This document shows, piece by piece, positions 33,785 to 43,592 of a stretch of DNA of 64,000 nucleotides; within the stretch, counting starts at the first letter, position 1, and every line of letters begins with the position of its first letter. The notes under the pieces were generated by a model. That model did not search any database and was not told where the DNA came from. It saw only the letters and a program-made list of their open reading frames with translations. Location of the stretch: assembly GCF_001543205.1 (NCBI RefSeq), contig NZ_CP014162.1, positions 372,001 through 436,000 of the forward strand, in the 5' to 3' direction. Source of the stretch: Aerococcus urinaeequi. GTDB taxonomy: Bacteria; Bacillota; Bacilli; Lactobacillales; Aerococcaceae. Position numbers and translations under genes: made by a program.

Positions 33785-34414
33785 TTATTCGTCGCCTTCC
33801 TTTAAGTAATTTTCTACAATATCGTCGATAAAGCGGTCTGTCTTTAAATGCTCAGCATTTATGATGGTTTGAATACGTTCAACTGCTGAGTCTACATTGT
33901 CATTTTCAACAACATAGTCGTATTGCGTAACCAATTGTAACTCTTCTCGTGCTTGATGCATCCGTTTCTCAATGACTTCTGGGGCGTCGGTACCACGGTT
34001 AACTATTCTAGATTCTAACTCATGCATAGTCGGTGGTGCAAGAAAAATGAATACACCATCTGGCATACGTCGCTTAACCTGCAATGCACCTTGAACCTCT
34101 ATTTCAAGGAAAACATCCTTACCTTGTTCTGTCATTTCTTCAACGTATTGAAGGGGTGTTCCATAGTAGTTGCCTACATATTCAGCATACTCCAACAAAC
34201 GTTCGTCTTCAATCATACCTTCGAATTTGTCGCGTGATACAAAGAAGTAGTCTTTACCATCTACTTCGCCCGGACGTGGTTGTCGGGTTGTTGCAGAAAC
34301 TGAATAATAAAACTGATCATGATTTGTATCAGTCTCGAACAGCGCTTGTCGCACTGTTCCCTTCCCCACTCCAGAGGGACCGGATAATACAACTAATAGT
34401 CCTTTCGATTTCAT
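33785..34414 (-). CDS. gmk: Guanylate kinase
   Basis: Gmk phosphorylates GMP to GDP. The start at 34414 ([12 protein letters not shown]) has GAAAGGTG upstream and gives the usual 209-residue length. A longer frame to 34483 adds 23 untypical residues. The P-loop is [10 protein letters not shown], followed by the GMP-binding [20 protein letters not shown] region and VFLEIEVQG. Confidence 0.95.
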   Translation of the reverse strand: MKSKGLLVVLSGPSGVGKGTVRQALFETDTNHDQFYYSVSATTRQPRPGEVDGKDYFFVSRDKFEGMIEDERLLEYAEYVGNYYGTPLQYVEEMTEQGKDVFLEIEVQGALQVKRRMPDGVFIFLAPPTMHELESRIVNRGTDAPEVIEKRMHQAREELQLVTQYDYVVENDNVDSAVERIQTIINAEHLKTDRFIDDIVENYLKEGDE

Positions 34415-34561
34415 AGAACACCTTTCACCCTTCACATTTTTATATAGCATTAATAGTACCACAAATTTAAATATTTTTCTCAAAGACCTGAAGATTTTCT
34501 TTAATGTTCGGATTAATTTTCAATTAGAATCATACCATATTTAAGCTTCTGAGTAAAAAAG

Positions 34562-34640
34562 TGAACAGATGTTCGCAAAAAGACTTGCATACCGAACGGA
34601 CGTTCTTTATAATATAAATTGTAAAGCGAACAAACGTTTG
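34562..34640 (+). promoter_or_regulatory. Promoter with three LexA (SOS) boxes
   Basis: TGAACAGATGTTCG (34562), CGAACGGACGTTCT (34593) and CGAACAAACGTTTG (34627) match the Gram-positive SOS box CGAACnnnnGTTCG with one mismatch each. They surround a near-ideal promoter, TTGCAT (34585), 17 bases, TATAAT (34608). Box 2 lies in the spacer and box 3 just after the start of transcription, so LexA should block it tightly. Confidence 0.85.
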
Positions 34641-34705
34641 CTAAATCAAGTTACGTTACTACGTACCCATCGTTCTGACCACTGTTCAATATAAGGAGGC
34701 TTATC

Positions 34706-35098
34706 ATGCAAAACCCATTATCTTATCAATCAATCCGTAATCTATTCATCCCAGTTGATCCAATGTTGCTTGAAGCTGAACAATCTAGCCAGTCAAATAT
34801 CCTTTCTTTCAATAGTGAAGAGCGCAAAGCGAAAAAGGAAAGCAACGTATTGACAACTATTATGCCAATCAAAGACATAATCAAACACATTAACTATTCA
34901 AACGAATTAGGTGAACCCCTATATATTACCGTTACTCGTCAAATCGGTTCTATGAACACCAAAGATATTTTATTTGGTATCTTCCGGTCAAAATATACAG
35001 ATAAAGACATTATCCTATTTGAAGATGTTGATAATGATGTTATGCGCATCATCAAAGTCGATGAAATCATGGCTGTTCGTTCAGTTTACGCCGATTAA
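34706..35098 (+). CDS. SOS-controlled small protein, YolD-like
   Basis: The 130-residue soluble protein is not strongly recognisable. An N-terminal polar part (SSQSNILSFNSEERKAKKES) precedes a compact beta-rich domain at about 48-130. The pattern there (IIKHINYSNELGEPLYITV, then IFRSKYTDKDIILFED, then IIKVDEIMAV) resembles the YolD family. YolD proteins usually accompany an UvrX-type Y-family polymerase in SOS operons, but no polymerase gene is here and the gene stands alone. AAGGAGG lies six bases before the ATG. Three LexA boxes upstream predict strong DNA-damage induction. The family call is tentative, while the SOS control is well supported. Confidence 0.6.
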   Translation: MQNPLSYQSIRNLFIPVDPMLLEAEQSSQSNILSFNSEERKAKKESNVLTTIMPIKDIIKHINYSNELGEPLYITVTRQIGSMNTKDILFGIFRSKYTDKDIILFEDVDNDVMRIIKVDEIMAVRSVYAD

Positions 35099-35136
35099 AT
35101 TAATCATCGTTATCACCAACAATTCCATAACACCGC

Positions 35137-35167
35137 AAAAACCAGCTAATCAGATAGCTGGTTTTTT
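35137..35167. terminator. Bidirectional terminator between the YolD-like gene and cls
   Basis: AAAACCAGCTA and TAGCTGGTTTT form an 11-bp stem with a seven-base loop and T-tracts on both sides, between convergent genes. Confidence 0.85.
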
Positions 35168-35178
35168 TCTTTTGCCTA

Positions 35179-36627
35179 TTATAAAACTGGTGAGAACAAT
35201 CTCGAGAACCCTTGACGGAATTTCTTCCATTTTGTTTGGTTTTCGAAATGGTCCATGTCGACTTGAGTTGATTCTTTTAAATCATTTTTGAAGATTCCTT
35301 CTAATTGGGTAACGACTTTGCGGTCATACACAAAGGCATTGATTTCAAAGTTCAAAGCGAAGCTTCGAATGTCAAAGTTAGCAGTCCCAACGCTGGCAAC
35401 ATGACCATCTACGCATACTGTTTTGGCATGTAAGAACCCATCTTCACGGTATTTATGTACGTGAACACCAGCTGGCAGTAAGGATTTTACATAGTATTCA
35501 GTTGCTCGATATACTAATGGGTGGTCAGGTTTTGATGGAATCATGATGTGGACTTCCACACCTGATAAGGCTGCCATCTCAACTGCTTCAAAGACGGCTT
35601 CGTCTGGAATAAAGTAAGGCGTTTGAATATAAATATACTCTTCTGCAATATTAATCATCTGCAGGTAACCCATTTTTATTTGGTCTGACTCTTCATCTGG
35701 TCCAGATGAAACAATTTGCATGGCTGTTTCACCATTTACTTCTGGGTCTGGGAAATATTCATGGTCAAAATCACTTGGTTTAGCTTTCTTAGAAGCAAAC
35801 CAGTCTACCATAAAACGGCTTTGTAAGGTTTTGACGGCATCTCCTGTAATCCGAAAATGGGTATCACGCCAATAACCTAAAGGTCCTCTACCAACATATT
35901 CTTTGGCAACATTAAACCCACCAACATAACCAACTAAACCATCGATTACAACAATCTTACGGTGATTACGCCAATTTAGGCGAAAATTAAAAATAAAGAA
36001 GGGACTTTTTGAGAAGAAACTTTCAAACTGTACCCCTGCTTCTTCCATTCTTTTAACAGAATCTTTACTCAATAAACGACTTCCCACTGCGTCAGCCATC
36101 AATTTGACCTCTAATCCCGCTTCGGCCCGGTCAATTAAGGCTTCTACTACCCGCATACCCACTTCATCATCAGTAAAGATGTAGTATTGGACATGCACTG
36201 AATCTGTTGCGGCATAGATATCCGCAACTAGTCGGTTCATTTTTTCTTGGCCTGAAATAAAGATTTCGACATGATTGTTTTCAGTCAAGATTGAATAGTC
36301 ACTCTTAAACAAGACACGCATCATTTTTTGAATACCACGCGGATAATGGTCAACATTTTTCTGTTTACCATCTTTATTTAAATACTTTTCTTTTAGACCA
36401 TTTAAACCATAAATTTCTTGGTTACGAATCCTAAAGATATTTTGGTCGGAAATCTTTCGACCAACAAAATAATAAATAATAAAACCAATACCTGGTAATA
36501 ATATTAGCACCAATAACCAAGCCCAAATAGTCGCCACAGGACGATCTTGTCTAAGGACGGTAATAACTGCGGCGATGGTATTTAACACTAAAAGAATTAA
36601 AATCCCATAAAAAATATATAAACCCAT
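35179..36627 (-). CDS. cls: Cardiolipin synthase
   Basis: Cls condenses two phosphatidylglycerols to cardiolipin and glycerol. The 482-residue protein has two N-terminal TM helices (about 4-25 and 36-55) and two phospholipase D domains. Their HKD motifs are NHRKIVVIDGLVGYVGG and LHAKTVCVDGHVASVGTANFD (first HxK near 222, second near 400). It is transcribed from its own region after the ThiT-like gene's terminator. Confidence 0.93.
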   Translation of the reverse strand: MGLYIFYGILILLVLNTIAAVITVLRQDRPVATIWAWLLVLILLPGIGFIIYYFVGRKISDQNIFRIRNQEIYGLNGLKEKYLNKDGKQKNVDHYPRGIQKMMRVLFKSDYSILTENNHVEIFISGQEKMNRLVADIYAATDSVHVQYYIFTDDEVGMRVVEALIDRAEAGLEVKLMADAVGSRLLSKDSVKRMEEAGVQFESFFSKSPFFIFNFRLNWRNHRKIVVIDGLVGYVGGFNVAKEYVGRGPLGYWRDTHFRITGDAVKTLQSRFMVDWFASKKAKPSDFDHEYFPDPEVNGETAMQIVSSGPDEESDQIKMGYLQMINIAEEYIYIQTPYFIPDEAVFEAVEMAALSGVEVHIMIPSKPDHPLVYRATEYYVKSLLPAGVHVHKYREDGFLHAKTVCVDGHVASVGTANFDIRSFALNFEINAFVYDRKVVTQLEGIFKNDLKESTQVDMDHFENQTKWKKFRQGFSRLFSPVL

Positions 36628-36648
36628 GTTTTCCCCTTTTTAAAAGTA

Positions 36649-36702
36649 AAAGAGCAAACAAAATGGTCGATTGAAAATGCCAAGGACTAGTTGTTTGCTC
36701 TT
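36649..36702 (-). terminator. Terminator between the ThiT-like gene and cls
   Basis: On the minus strand AAGAGCAAACAA and TTGTTTGCTCTT make a 12-bp perfect stem with a long 29-base loop, followed by TTACTTTT. The long loop makes it less typical. Confidence 0.65.
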
Positions 36703-36738
36703 ACTTACTATTTATTGTTACAAGATATGATGAACGAG

Positions 36739-37344
36739 TTAGTCATTCAATAAACGCGAACGTTCTTTGCGCGAAATATATGGCGTATTCTTTGGAATCC
36801 AATATTTCGATGAAATGTTTAAGATAATTACTAGGATGACTAAGGCTAAGGCTAAGTTAGCCAAGAATGACCATAACATACTCATCGCATATGTACCGTC
36901 AGCCACTTGACCAACATTTAGCACATATTGATTAAAGATAAATTTTAGGATGAAGAATGCGGCAAAAGTCATAACTGTCCCGGTAATTAGGTTTAGGTAT
37001 ACACTAGACATACGGCGGTTAAATAAAGTCCGCTGTAAGTTTCGGGCAAATTTACCTGATAACCCAACCATAGCTGTTTGGATTGCACTAGCCACTAGCA
37101 CCATCCACTCTGTTTGTACATTCTCTACTTGTAAATACCCCACTACTGCTCCAAGTACTGCACCAGCGATAAAGCCTGCTGTTGATCCTCTTCTATATGA
37201 ATAGAAAACCAATAGGGTTAATGAAATCGCTACGGTAATATTGTAACTTGTAATGGTTACTGGGAAGATACTTTCAATTAATAAAGCCAGGATGACAAAT
37301 AATAATCCTTCAACCCAGACTACTAATTTTTGTGACGCGTTCAT
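36739..37344 (-). CDS. ThiT-like ECF transporter S component
   Basis: The 201-residue integral membrane protein has about six hydrophobic helices. Its length and pattern fit the thiamine-specific S component ThiT/YuaJ of energy-coupling factor transporters. The motif FYSYRRGSTAGFIAGAVLGA (about 47-66) and the C-terminal MSMLWSFLANLALAL, with Trp and Asn, resemble the thiamine-binding region. It starts 11 bases after the RNase J2 gene, so they share a transcript. No thiamine riboswitch is visible. The substrate call is moderate; another ECF S component is the alternative. Confidence 0.6.
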   Translation of the reverse strand: MNASQKLVVWVEGLLFVILALLIESIFPVTITSYNITVAISLTLLVFYSYRRGSTAGFIAGAVLGAVVGYLQVENVQTEWMVLVASAIQTAMVGLSGKFARNLQRTLFNRRMSSVYLNLITGTVMTFAAFFILKFIFNQYVLNVGQVADGTYAMSMLWSFLANLALALVILVIILNISSKYWIPKNTPYISRKERSRLLND

Positions 37345-37355
37345 GCCGGACCCCC

Positions 37356-39059
37356 TTAGTTTTGTTTCCCTTTTTTCTTATCTTTTTTGTCAGGATGGTA
37401 GTTTGAAGCTTCCATAATGACTGGTAAAATCATCGGACGGCGTTGAGTTTCACTATATAATTTCTTACTTAGCGCATCACGGATGTCACCTTTTAATTTA
37501 GACCATTCAAAGTTCTTGTCTTTAAGATTTTCCTCAGTCACTTCAACGACAACGTCTTTTGCTTCATCTAATAAGGTTTCAGAAGCCTTCATATAGATGA
37601 AACCACGAGAAATAATTTCTGGACCAGATAAGATTTTACCTAGACGACGCGAAATAGTTAGGACAACTAAGAAAATACCATCTTCAGATAAGATACGGCG
37701 GTCGCGAAGAACAATATTGCCAATATCTCCAACACCTGATCCATCAATCAATACGTTTGAAGCTGGTACGGCACCACCGATATGGATATTGCCATCTTTA
37801 TAGGTCAAGATATCCCCTTTGTCTAATAAGAAGACATTCTCTTCTGGAATACCTACCTCTGTTGCCAAGTGTTTGTGGGCAGACATTAGACGGTATTCAC
37901 CTGAAATTGGGACCACATATTTAGGTTTCAATAAGCTGATCATTAATTGTAAGTCTTTTGGACTTGCATGACCACTTGACGCATACGCCTGAGCTAATTC
38001 AACCACTTCACCGCCTGCACGGTAAACATCGTTTTTCGTTTCTGCTACCACTTTTTCCATATCATAAGAAGGTGTTGTCACAATAATGACCTTATCACCA
38101 TCTGTAATGGATACATTTGTGTGGCGACTTGAGGCCATTTTTTGTAAGGTTGTTAACGGTTCACCTGATTTTCCAGTTTCTAGGAAAATAATTTCATGAT
38201 CTTCAAAACGGCCAAGGTCTTTCAAGTTGGCAATCAAGTCTTTTGACGGAATCGATAGTTTGCCTAAGCGAATAGCTACGTCAATAATTTCTTCCAATTC
38301 AGTATCATCTAAGAAAACACGACGCCCCAGTTTACTTGCAACATCTAAAACTTGTTGAATACGCATTAAGTTTGAAGCCACCGCCGCAACGATAACACGA
38401 CCTTTAGCATTACGCACTTCCTTCAACAAACCTTGTTCAATTTCAATTTCAGTGGCGTTGGGTCTCATATTTTCTGCTGCATTGGAATCTGATAGTAAGG
38501 CGAATACACCGTCACGACCAATTTCAACAATACGAGAAAAGTCTGTTTTATATGAATCTGAAACTGTCATATCAAACTTGAAGTCACCTGTATAAACGAT
38601 TGAACCTTCTGGTGTAGAGACTTCAATCCCTACTGATTCAGGTACAGAGTGGGTAGTTTTAAAGAATTTGATCACGACATTACCAAAATCAATTTCATTA
38701 TCTTCTGAAATAATATGGAAGTCTTGATAATTCTTCAAGCCAATTTTCTTCGTTTGAATTTTCGCTAATTCAATCGTTAATTCTGTACCAAATACGGGTA
38801 CTTGAATATCTTTTAATAAATACGGTAAAGCACCAATAGCATCCGCATGGCCGTGGGTTAAAAATACCCCTGCTACACGGTCTTGGTTTTCTTTTAAGTA
38901 TGTAAAGTCTGGAATCATCATATCGATTCCTAATAATTCATCTGGTGGGTATACAAGACCACAGTCTAAGACATAGATTGCTTCGTCAACTTCGACTAGG
39001 TACATGTTTTTCCCGTTTTCACGGACACCACCCAGAGCGATGATATTAATATCACTCAT
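37356..39059 (-). CDS. rnjB: Ribonuclease J2
   Basis: This metallo-beta-lactamase/beta-CASP ribonuclease processes and decays mRNA in a complex with RNase J1. The 567-residue protein starts MSDINIIALGGVRENGKNMY. The metal motif reads THGHADAIGALPYLL, lacking the last His of HxHxDH found in J1, which marks the weakly active J2 form. beta-CASP motifs and a C-terminal domain (GDIRDALSKKLYSETQRRPMI) follow. The Lys-rich tail ends KKDKKKGKQN. It lies in the common neighbourhood of pnp and asd. Confidence 0.9.
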   Translation of the reverse strand: MSDINIIALGGVRENGKNMYLVEVDEAIYVLDCGLVYPPDELLGIDMMIPDFTYLKENQDRVAGVFLTHGHADAIGALPYLLKDIQVPVFGTELTIELAKIQTKKIGLKNYQDFHIISEDNEIDFGNVVIKFFKTTHSVPESVGIEVSTPEGSIVYTGDFKFDMTVSDSYKTDFSRIVEIGRDGVFALLSDSNAAENMRPNATEIEIEQGLLKEVRNAKGRVIVAAVASNLMRIQQVLDVASKLGRRVFLDDTELEEIIDVAIRLGKLSIPSKDLIANLKDLGRFEDHEIIFLETGKSGEPLTTLQKMASSRHTNVSITDGDKVIIVTTPSYDMEKVVAETKNDVYRAGGEVVELAQAYASSGHASPKDLQLMISLLKPKYVVPISGEYRLMSAHKHLATEVGIPEENVFLLDKGDILTYKDGNIHIGGAVPASNVLIDGSGVGDIGNIVLRDRRILSEDGIFLVVLTISRRLGKILSGPEIISRGFIYMKASETLLDEAKDVVVEVTEENLKDKNFEWSKLKGDIRDALSKKLYSETQRRPMILPVIMEASNYHPDKKDKKKGKQN

Positions 39060-39180
39060 ATTATTGCCTCCTAATATATTGGGTTTATTTTTATAAAGTC
39101 TGGATGCACGCTAAATAGTTAGTGCAGCCTGTATCCAAGCTGACGCAAATTGTTAATCAGATCGGATATATTTTTTACTC

Positions 39181-39224
39181 AAAAAAAGTGCGGTGCAATG
39201 ACGCTTCGCCACATTGCCCGCACA
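39181..39224 (-). terminator. Terminator of asd
   Basis: On the minus strand GTGCGGGCAATG and CATTGCACCGCAC pair over about 12 bp with a GC-rich stem, followed by TTTTTTT, 25 bases after the asd stop. Confidence 0.88.
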
Positions 39225-39248
39225 TCGCTAGCTTAAGTATAACATAAA

Positions 39249-40292
39249 CTAGATTAATTTATCAGCTACCATTTGTTCTGCAATCTGAATTGAATTCAAT
39301 GCGGCACCCTTCCATAAATTGTCAGAAACAACCCACATATGGAATCCACGTGGGAAGTCTAAATCTTTACGGATACGGCCAACAAATGTTTCCGTTTTCT
39401 TCTCAGCATTTACTGCTTGAGGGTAAAGTTGTTGGTTGATATCATCTTCCAATACAACACCAGGTGCATCTCGTAAAACATTTTGGATATCTTCAAGTGT
39501 CACGTCATCATTATCTACTTCAAAGTAAACAGACTCTGAGTGACCGTAAACAACCGGTACACGCACACAAGTCGCTGATACCCCAATCGTCTCATCACCT
39601 AAGATTTTTTTGGTTTCATTGGTCATTTTCATTTCTTCATAAGTATAGTGGTTATCTTGGAATTTATCGATTTGCGGCAATACGTTGTAAGCCATTTGAT
39701 AATGTTTCTCATCACCACCAACTGGCAAGATGCCAGGTGTTTGAATATCATTACCTGCTTCAATATCCCGATATTGTTGACGCATTTCTTCAATAGCTGT
39801 CGCCCCTGCACCTGATACCGCTTGGTAAGTAGACACGATCACACGGTCTAATCCAAAGGCATCACGGATTGGATTTAAAGCCACAACCATTTGGATTGTT
39901 GAACAGTTAGGGTTAGCAATCAAGCCATTATGATTTTTCAATGCTTGTGGGTTTACCTCTGGCACTACTAATGGCGTATTTTCATCCATACGGAAGGCAG
40001 ATGTATTATCAATGACGACTGCACCAGCATCAATGGCTGCTTGGCTAAATTCGACTGTACGGTCTCCACCAGCTGAGAAGAAGGCAATATCCACACCTTC
40101 AAAAGCATCCTTCGTCAATTCTTCAACAACATAGTTTTTATCGCCCACCGGTAATTCTTTACCTGCTGAACGCGCTGATGCTAATAACTTAATATTTTTT
40201 ACTGGGAAATTTGCTTTTGCAACTAAGTGACGTAATTGTTCCCCAACTGCACCTGTTGCCCCGACAATTGCTACATTATACTCTTTTGCCAT
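39249..40292 (-). CDS. asd: Aspartate-semialdehyde dehydrogenase
   Basis: Asd reduces aspartyl phosphate to the semialdehyde for lysine, diaminopimelate, threonine and methionine synthesis. The 347-residue protein has [13 protein letters not shown] (NADP loop), the active-site NPNCSTIQM with catalytic Cys, and [15 protein letters not shown]. It is monocistronic between a terminator and a long non-coding gap. No lysine riboswitch is evident upstream. Confidence 0.95.
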   Translation of the reverse strand: MAKEYNVAIVGATGAVGEQLRHLVAKANFPVKNIKLLASARSAGKELPVGDKNYVVEELTKDAFEGVDIAFFSAGGDRTVEFSQAAIDAGAVVIDNTSAFRMDENTPLVVPEVNPQALKNHNGLIANPNCSTIQMVVALNPIRDAFGLDRVIVSTYQAVSGAGATAIEEMRQQYRDIEAGNDIQTPGILPVGGDEKHYQMAYNVLPQIDKFQDNHYTYEEMKMTNETKKILGDETIGVSATCVRVPVVYGHSESVYFEVDNDDVTLEDIQNVLRDAPGVVLEDDINQQLYPQAVNAEKKTETFVGRIRKDLDFPRGFHMWVVSDNLWKGAALNSIQIAEQMVADKLI

Positions 40293-40740
40293 AATTGATT
40301 CATCCTTTTATTTATATTCGATAGTATTCGTATTCGCTGTTTCATTTTATCAGAGCTTAGCCTTTTTCTCAATGAAAATGACAGTATTATGAAATAAAAA
40401 TGAGAAAACACTCAATTAATATAAAAATTATCTGTTACCCTTCTTCAGTTTGCACGATTAACAATTTAATAGTCTTCACCCTTATTTAGTCCATATCATG
40501 AGAATAGAAAAAGTATCAGTATTTTGATTTATTCACTTTTCTTAGAAGTTAATCTCTTCAAATTCATTACTTCCCTATAAATATTCAACACCGTTAGCAC
40601 ATCAAAATTTTCTCTAAACTATGTAAATGTAGCACAACATCAACCTCATTTTGTTTGAATGGCATCCTGAATAGTCGAATTTTTGGTATTTCAATTGATG
40701 ACGTTTATTGATGATACTGGACCTATTTTTCTTCATCCCT
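40293..40740. other. AT-rich intergenic region without gene
   Basis: About 450 bases between asd and the pnp terminator hold no convincing coding frame on either strand. The part near asd must contain its promoter (a GATAAAAT-like -10 on the minus strand near 40350). The rest shows no repeat or RNA structure I can support. Confidence 0.4.
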
Positions 40741-40742
40741 AT

Positions 40743-40774
40743 AAAAAAAGGCACCCAGTAAAAAAACTGGATGC
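40743..40774 (-). terminator. Terminator of pnp
   Basis: On the minus strand GCATCCAGT and ACTGGGTGC pair with one G-U pair around a short loop, followed by CTTTTTTT. It lies 25 bases after the pnp stop. Confidence 0.85.
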
Positions 40775-40798
40775 TCTCTTATATAAAATATCTGAATA

Positions 40799-42907
40799 TT
40801 ATTCGGCGTCTAAACCTTTCATTGTCAAGTTGATACGACCACGGTTGTCGATTTCTGTCACTTTCACGCGGACTTTTTCGTCCATTGACACTACGTCTTC
40901 CACATTATTGGTTCGTTCTTCTTGCAGTTGAGAAATATGCACTAAACCATCTTTACCTTTAGCGATCTCAACGAAGGCACCAAATTTTTCAATGCGTTTG
41001 ACAGTTCCTTCATACACTTCACCTGCTTGAACTTTCAAGGTCAATTCAGCAATAATTTCTTTCGCGCGTTTGATCATTGCCGCATTATCTGAAGCGATAT
41101 TCACGCCACCTTCTTGATCGATATCAATTTTAACACCTGTTTCATCGATAATTTTGTTGATGGTATCCCCACCTTTACCGATAACCACTTTAATGTCATC
41201 TGGATCAATTTGCATTTGCTCAATTTTTGGTGCATAAGGACTTAATTCAGCACGTGGTGCGTCAATTGCAGTCGCTAAATGACCTAAGATTTCAACACGC
41301 GCTTTATGCGCTTGGTCTAAAGCTTCACGTAGAATTTGTTCCGTGATCCCTTTAATCTTGATATCCATTTGTAAAGCCGTAATACCGTTTTCTGTACCGG
41401 CTACTTTAAAGTCCATGTCACCTAAGTGGTCTTCTAGACCTTGGATATCGGTTAAGACTGTATAGTTTTCTTCGTCTTCATCCATGATTAGACCCATAGC
41501 GATACCAGCAACTGGGGCTTTAATTGGCACACCTGCGTCCATAAGGGCTAAAGTACCCGCACAAATAGATGCTTGTGATGATGAACCGTTAGATTCTAAT
41601 ACTTCAGCAACTAAACGAATTGCATACGGGAAGTCTTCTTCACTTGGCAATACTTCGTTTAAGGCGCGGTAACCTAAAGCACCGTGACCAATTTCACGAC
41701 GGCCAGGTGAACCGTAACGACCGGTTGAACCTACTGAGTATTGAGGGAAGTTGTAGTGGTGCATGAAACGTTGGGTAACATCACCTGATAAACCATCAAT
41801 ACGTTGTTCTTCAGATAAGGGTGCTAATGTCGCTACTGATAAGGCTTGAGTTTGTCCACGAGTGAATAAACCAGAACCGTGTGTACGTGGTAATAAGCCA
41901 ACTTCTGAATCTAAAGGACGAATTTCGTCAATTTTACGACCATCAGGACGAACTTTATCGTCAGTAATTAAACGACGAACTTCTTTATATTCTAATTGGT
42001 GAGCGATTTGACGCACTTGGTCCATTAATGTCGCAACATCTTCATGTCCTGCATATAATTCGCTGTAGTGGTCGATAATCGCTGCTTTAACCGCTTCGAT
42101 ATTTTCTTCACGTTCCAACTTGTCAAAAGTTTGGATTGCTTCAACCATTTGTTGATTGTATTGTGCTGTTACTTCAGCAACCAACACATTGTCCGGTGTA
42201 TTTAATTGGACGTCCATTTTTTCTTGACCAACTTTTTCACGGATTTCGTCTTGGAAGTAGCATAATTCACGGATTGATGTGTGACCAAACATTAAGGCTT
42301 CAAGCATTTCTGTTTCAGATAATTCTGCAGCTGAAGACTCTACCATGTTGATGGCATCTTTAGAACCAGCAACAATTAACTCTAAATCAGATTGTGCTTG
42401 TTGTTCTACAGTTGGGTTAATCACCAAATCGCCATTTACACGACCAACATTTACCCCTGCAATAGGACCATCGAAAGGAATATCTGAGATTGTTAAGGCT
42501 GCTGATGAACCAAACATTGCGGCCATTTCTGGTGAACAGTCTGGATCTACTGATAAAACAGTATTAATCACTTGCACTTCATTGGTAAACCCTTCATCAA
42601 ACATCGGACGGATAGGACGGTCAATCAGACGTGCTGTTAATGTTGCATGTTCGCTTGGGCGACCTTCACGTTTAATGTAACCACCAGGAATTTTCCCTAC
42701 TGAGTACATTTTTTCTTCATAGTTTACTTGTAATGGGAAGAAGTCTTGTCCTGGCTTAGCTTCTTTTGCCCCTACTACGGCAGTTAATACGACAGTATCT
42801 CCGTAACGAACCAATACCGCTGCATTGGCTTGTTTAGCTACCTGACCGTATTCGATCGATAATGGGCGGCCGGCCCAATTCATTTTAAACACTTGCTTTT
42901 CTTCCAT
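40799..42907 (-). CDS. pnp: Polyribonucleotide nucleotidyltransferase
   Basis: PNPase degrades RNA 3' to 5' by phosphorolysis. The 702-residue protein has two RNase PH domains (about 10-210 and 310-540), the second with the [20 protein letters not shown] catalytic region (split: [20 protein letters not shown]). A KH domain follows ([16 protein letters not shown]), then an S1 domain ending at [18 protein letters not shown]. It lies downstream of rpsO as in most bacteria. A long hairpin in its leader may be an autoregulatory site. Confidence 0.96.
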   Translation of the reverse strand: MEEKQVFKMNWAGRPLSIEYGQVAKQANAAVLVRYGDTVVLTAVVGAKEAKPGQDFFPLQVNYEEKMYSVGKIPGGYIKREGRPSEHATLTARLIDRPIRPMFDEGFTNEVQVINTVLSVDPDCSPEMAAMFGSSAALTISDIPFDGPIAGVNVGRVNGDLVINPTVEQQAQSDLELIVAGSKDAINMVESSAAELSETEMLEALMFGHTSIRELCYFQDEIREKVGQEKMDVQLNTPDNVLVAEVTAQYNQQMVEAIQTFDKLEREENIEAVKAAIIDHYSELYAGHEDVATLMDQVRQIAHQLEYKEVRRLITDDKVRPDGRKIDEIRPLDSEVGLLPRTHGSGLFTRGQTQALSVATLAPLSEEQRIDGLSGDVTQRFMHHYNFPQYSVGSTGRYGSPGRREIGHGALGYRALNEVLPSEEDFPYAIRLVAEVLESNGSSSQASICAGTLALMDAGVPIKAPVAGIAMGLIMDEDEENYTVLTDIQGLEDHLGDMDFKVAGTENGITALQMDIKIKGITEQILREALDQAHKARVEILGHLATAIDAPRAELSPYAPKIEQMQIDPDDIKVVIGKGGDTINKIIDETGVKIDIDQEGGVNIASDNAAMIKRAKEIIAELTLKVQAGEVYEGTVKRIEKFGAFVEIAKGKDGLVHISQLQEERTNNVEDVVSMDEKVRVKVTEIDNRGRINLTMKGLDAE

Positions 42908-42936
42908 GTTCTAACATGCTCCTTTATTTGCATACT

Positions 42937-43018
42937 GCCAACAAGTTTGCTACTAAACAAATTTCTAAGATCAAGCCTTGATACTCACAAATTTGCATAG
43001 TAGTGAACAACTGTTGGC
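42937..43018 (-). ncRNA. Long leader hairpin upstream of pnp
   Basis: Two blocks of about 28 bases pair with few mismatches: GCCAACA...CTACTA..CAAATTT on one side and its complement on the other. A small inner hairpin (ATCAA/TTGAT) caps the loop. It lies 30 bases before the pnp start codon, after the rpsO terminator. PNPase leaders in other bacteria contain RNase III-cut hairpins used for autoregulation, so this is a good candidate for such a site. Confidence 0.55.
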
Positions 43019-43068
43019 GCTTTTATTCCATACTAGTTTATTTTCCTATAAAAAGGGTTAAAAATCAA

Positions 43069-43098
43069 CAAAAGCGAGACACAAAAGTATCCCGCTTT
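43069..43098 (-). terminator. Terminator of rpsO
   Basis: On the minus strand AAAGCGGGATAC and GTGTCTCGCTTT pair with G-U pairs around TTTT, followed by a short T-rich stretch. Read-through into pnp is possible. Confidence 0.65.
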
Positions 43099-43117
43099 AA
43101 GATCATATTTATAAGAA

Positions 43118-43387
43118 TTAACGACGTAAGCCTAATGCTTTGATTAATTCACGGTAACGTTGAACATCTTTGTTACGTAAGTAAGCTAACAAGTTACGAC
43201 GGTGACCAACTTTTTTCATTAAACCACGGTAAGAATGGTGGTCTTTTTTGTGCGTACGTGCATGTTCGTTAAGAGAGTTGATATCTTCAGTTAAGATAGC
43301 GATTTGTACCTCTGGGCTACCAGTATCTCCTTCGTGACGTGCAAATTGTTGGATTAATTCGTTTTTACGTTCTTTTGAAATTGCCAT
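43118..43387 (-). CDS. rpsO: 30S ribosomal protein S15
   Basis: S15 binds the central domain of 16S rRNA early in assembly. The 89-residue protein has the conserved [19 protein letters not shown] and [19 protein letters not shown] blocks and ends in [16 protein letters not shown] lies nine bases before the ATG. A strong promoter is 84 bases upstream, leaving a leader in which S15 could act on its own mRNA. Confidence 0.97.
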   Translation of the reverse strand: MAISKERKNELIQQFARHEGDTGSPEVQIAILTEDINSLNEHARTHKKDHHSYRGLMKKVGHRRNLLAYLRNKDVQRYRELIKALGLRR

Positions 43388-43470
43388 GTGACAACACCTC
43401 TTTCATAATATTCGCCGTAAACTGCGACAAGCGTTGGTGATTCAACTCGCGAAGTAAACGGTCATCTGAC

Positions 43471-43499
43471 ATTATACACATAATCAACTTATAATGCAA
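43471..43499 (-). promoter_or_regulatory. Promoter of rpsO
   Basis: The minus strand reads TTGCAT, 17 bases, TATAAT. This is the best match to the sigma-A consensus in this gap. Confidence 0.75.
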
Positions 43500-43592
43500 A
43501 TGGATTCTCCAAAAAATCATCCGCCTTTATTCCCTTGCGAAATGTTCATACAATATATACAATAAAGATTAATATCAACATGGAGGCAAGCA

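Noticed and set aside
36739-37355. Thiamine riboswitch for the ThiT-like gene or thiN
   Set aside because: The ThiT-like gene starts 11 bases after rnjB and thiN is embedded in an operon; no CTGAGA-type conserved core is seen near either.
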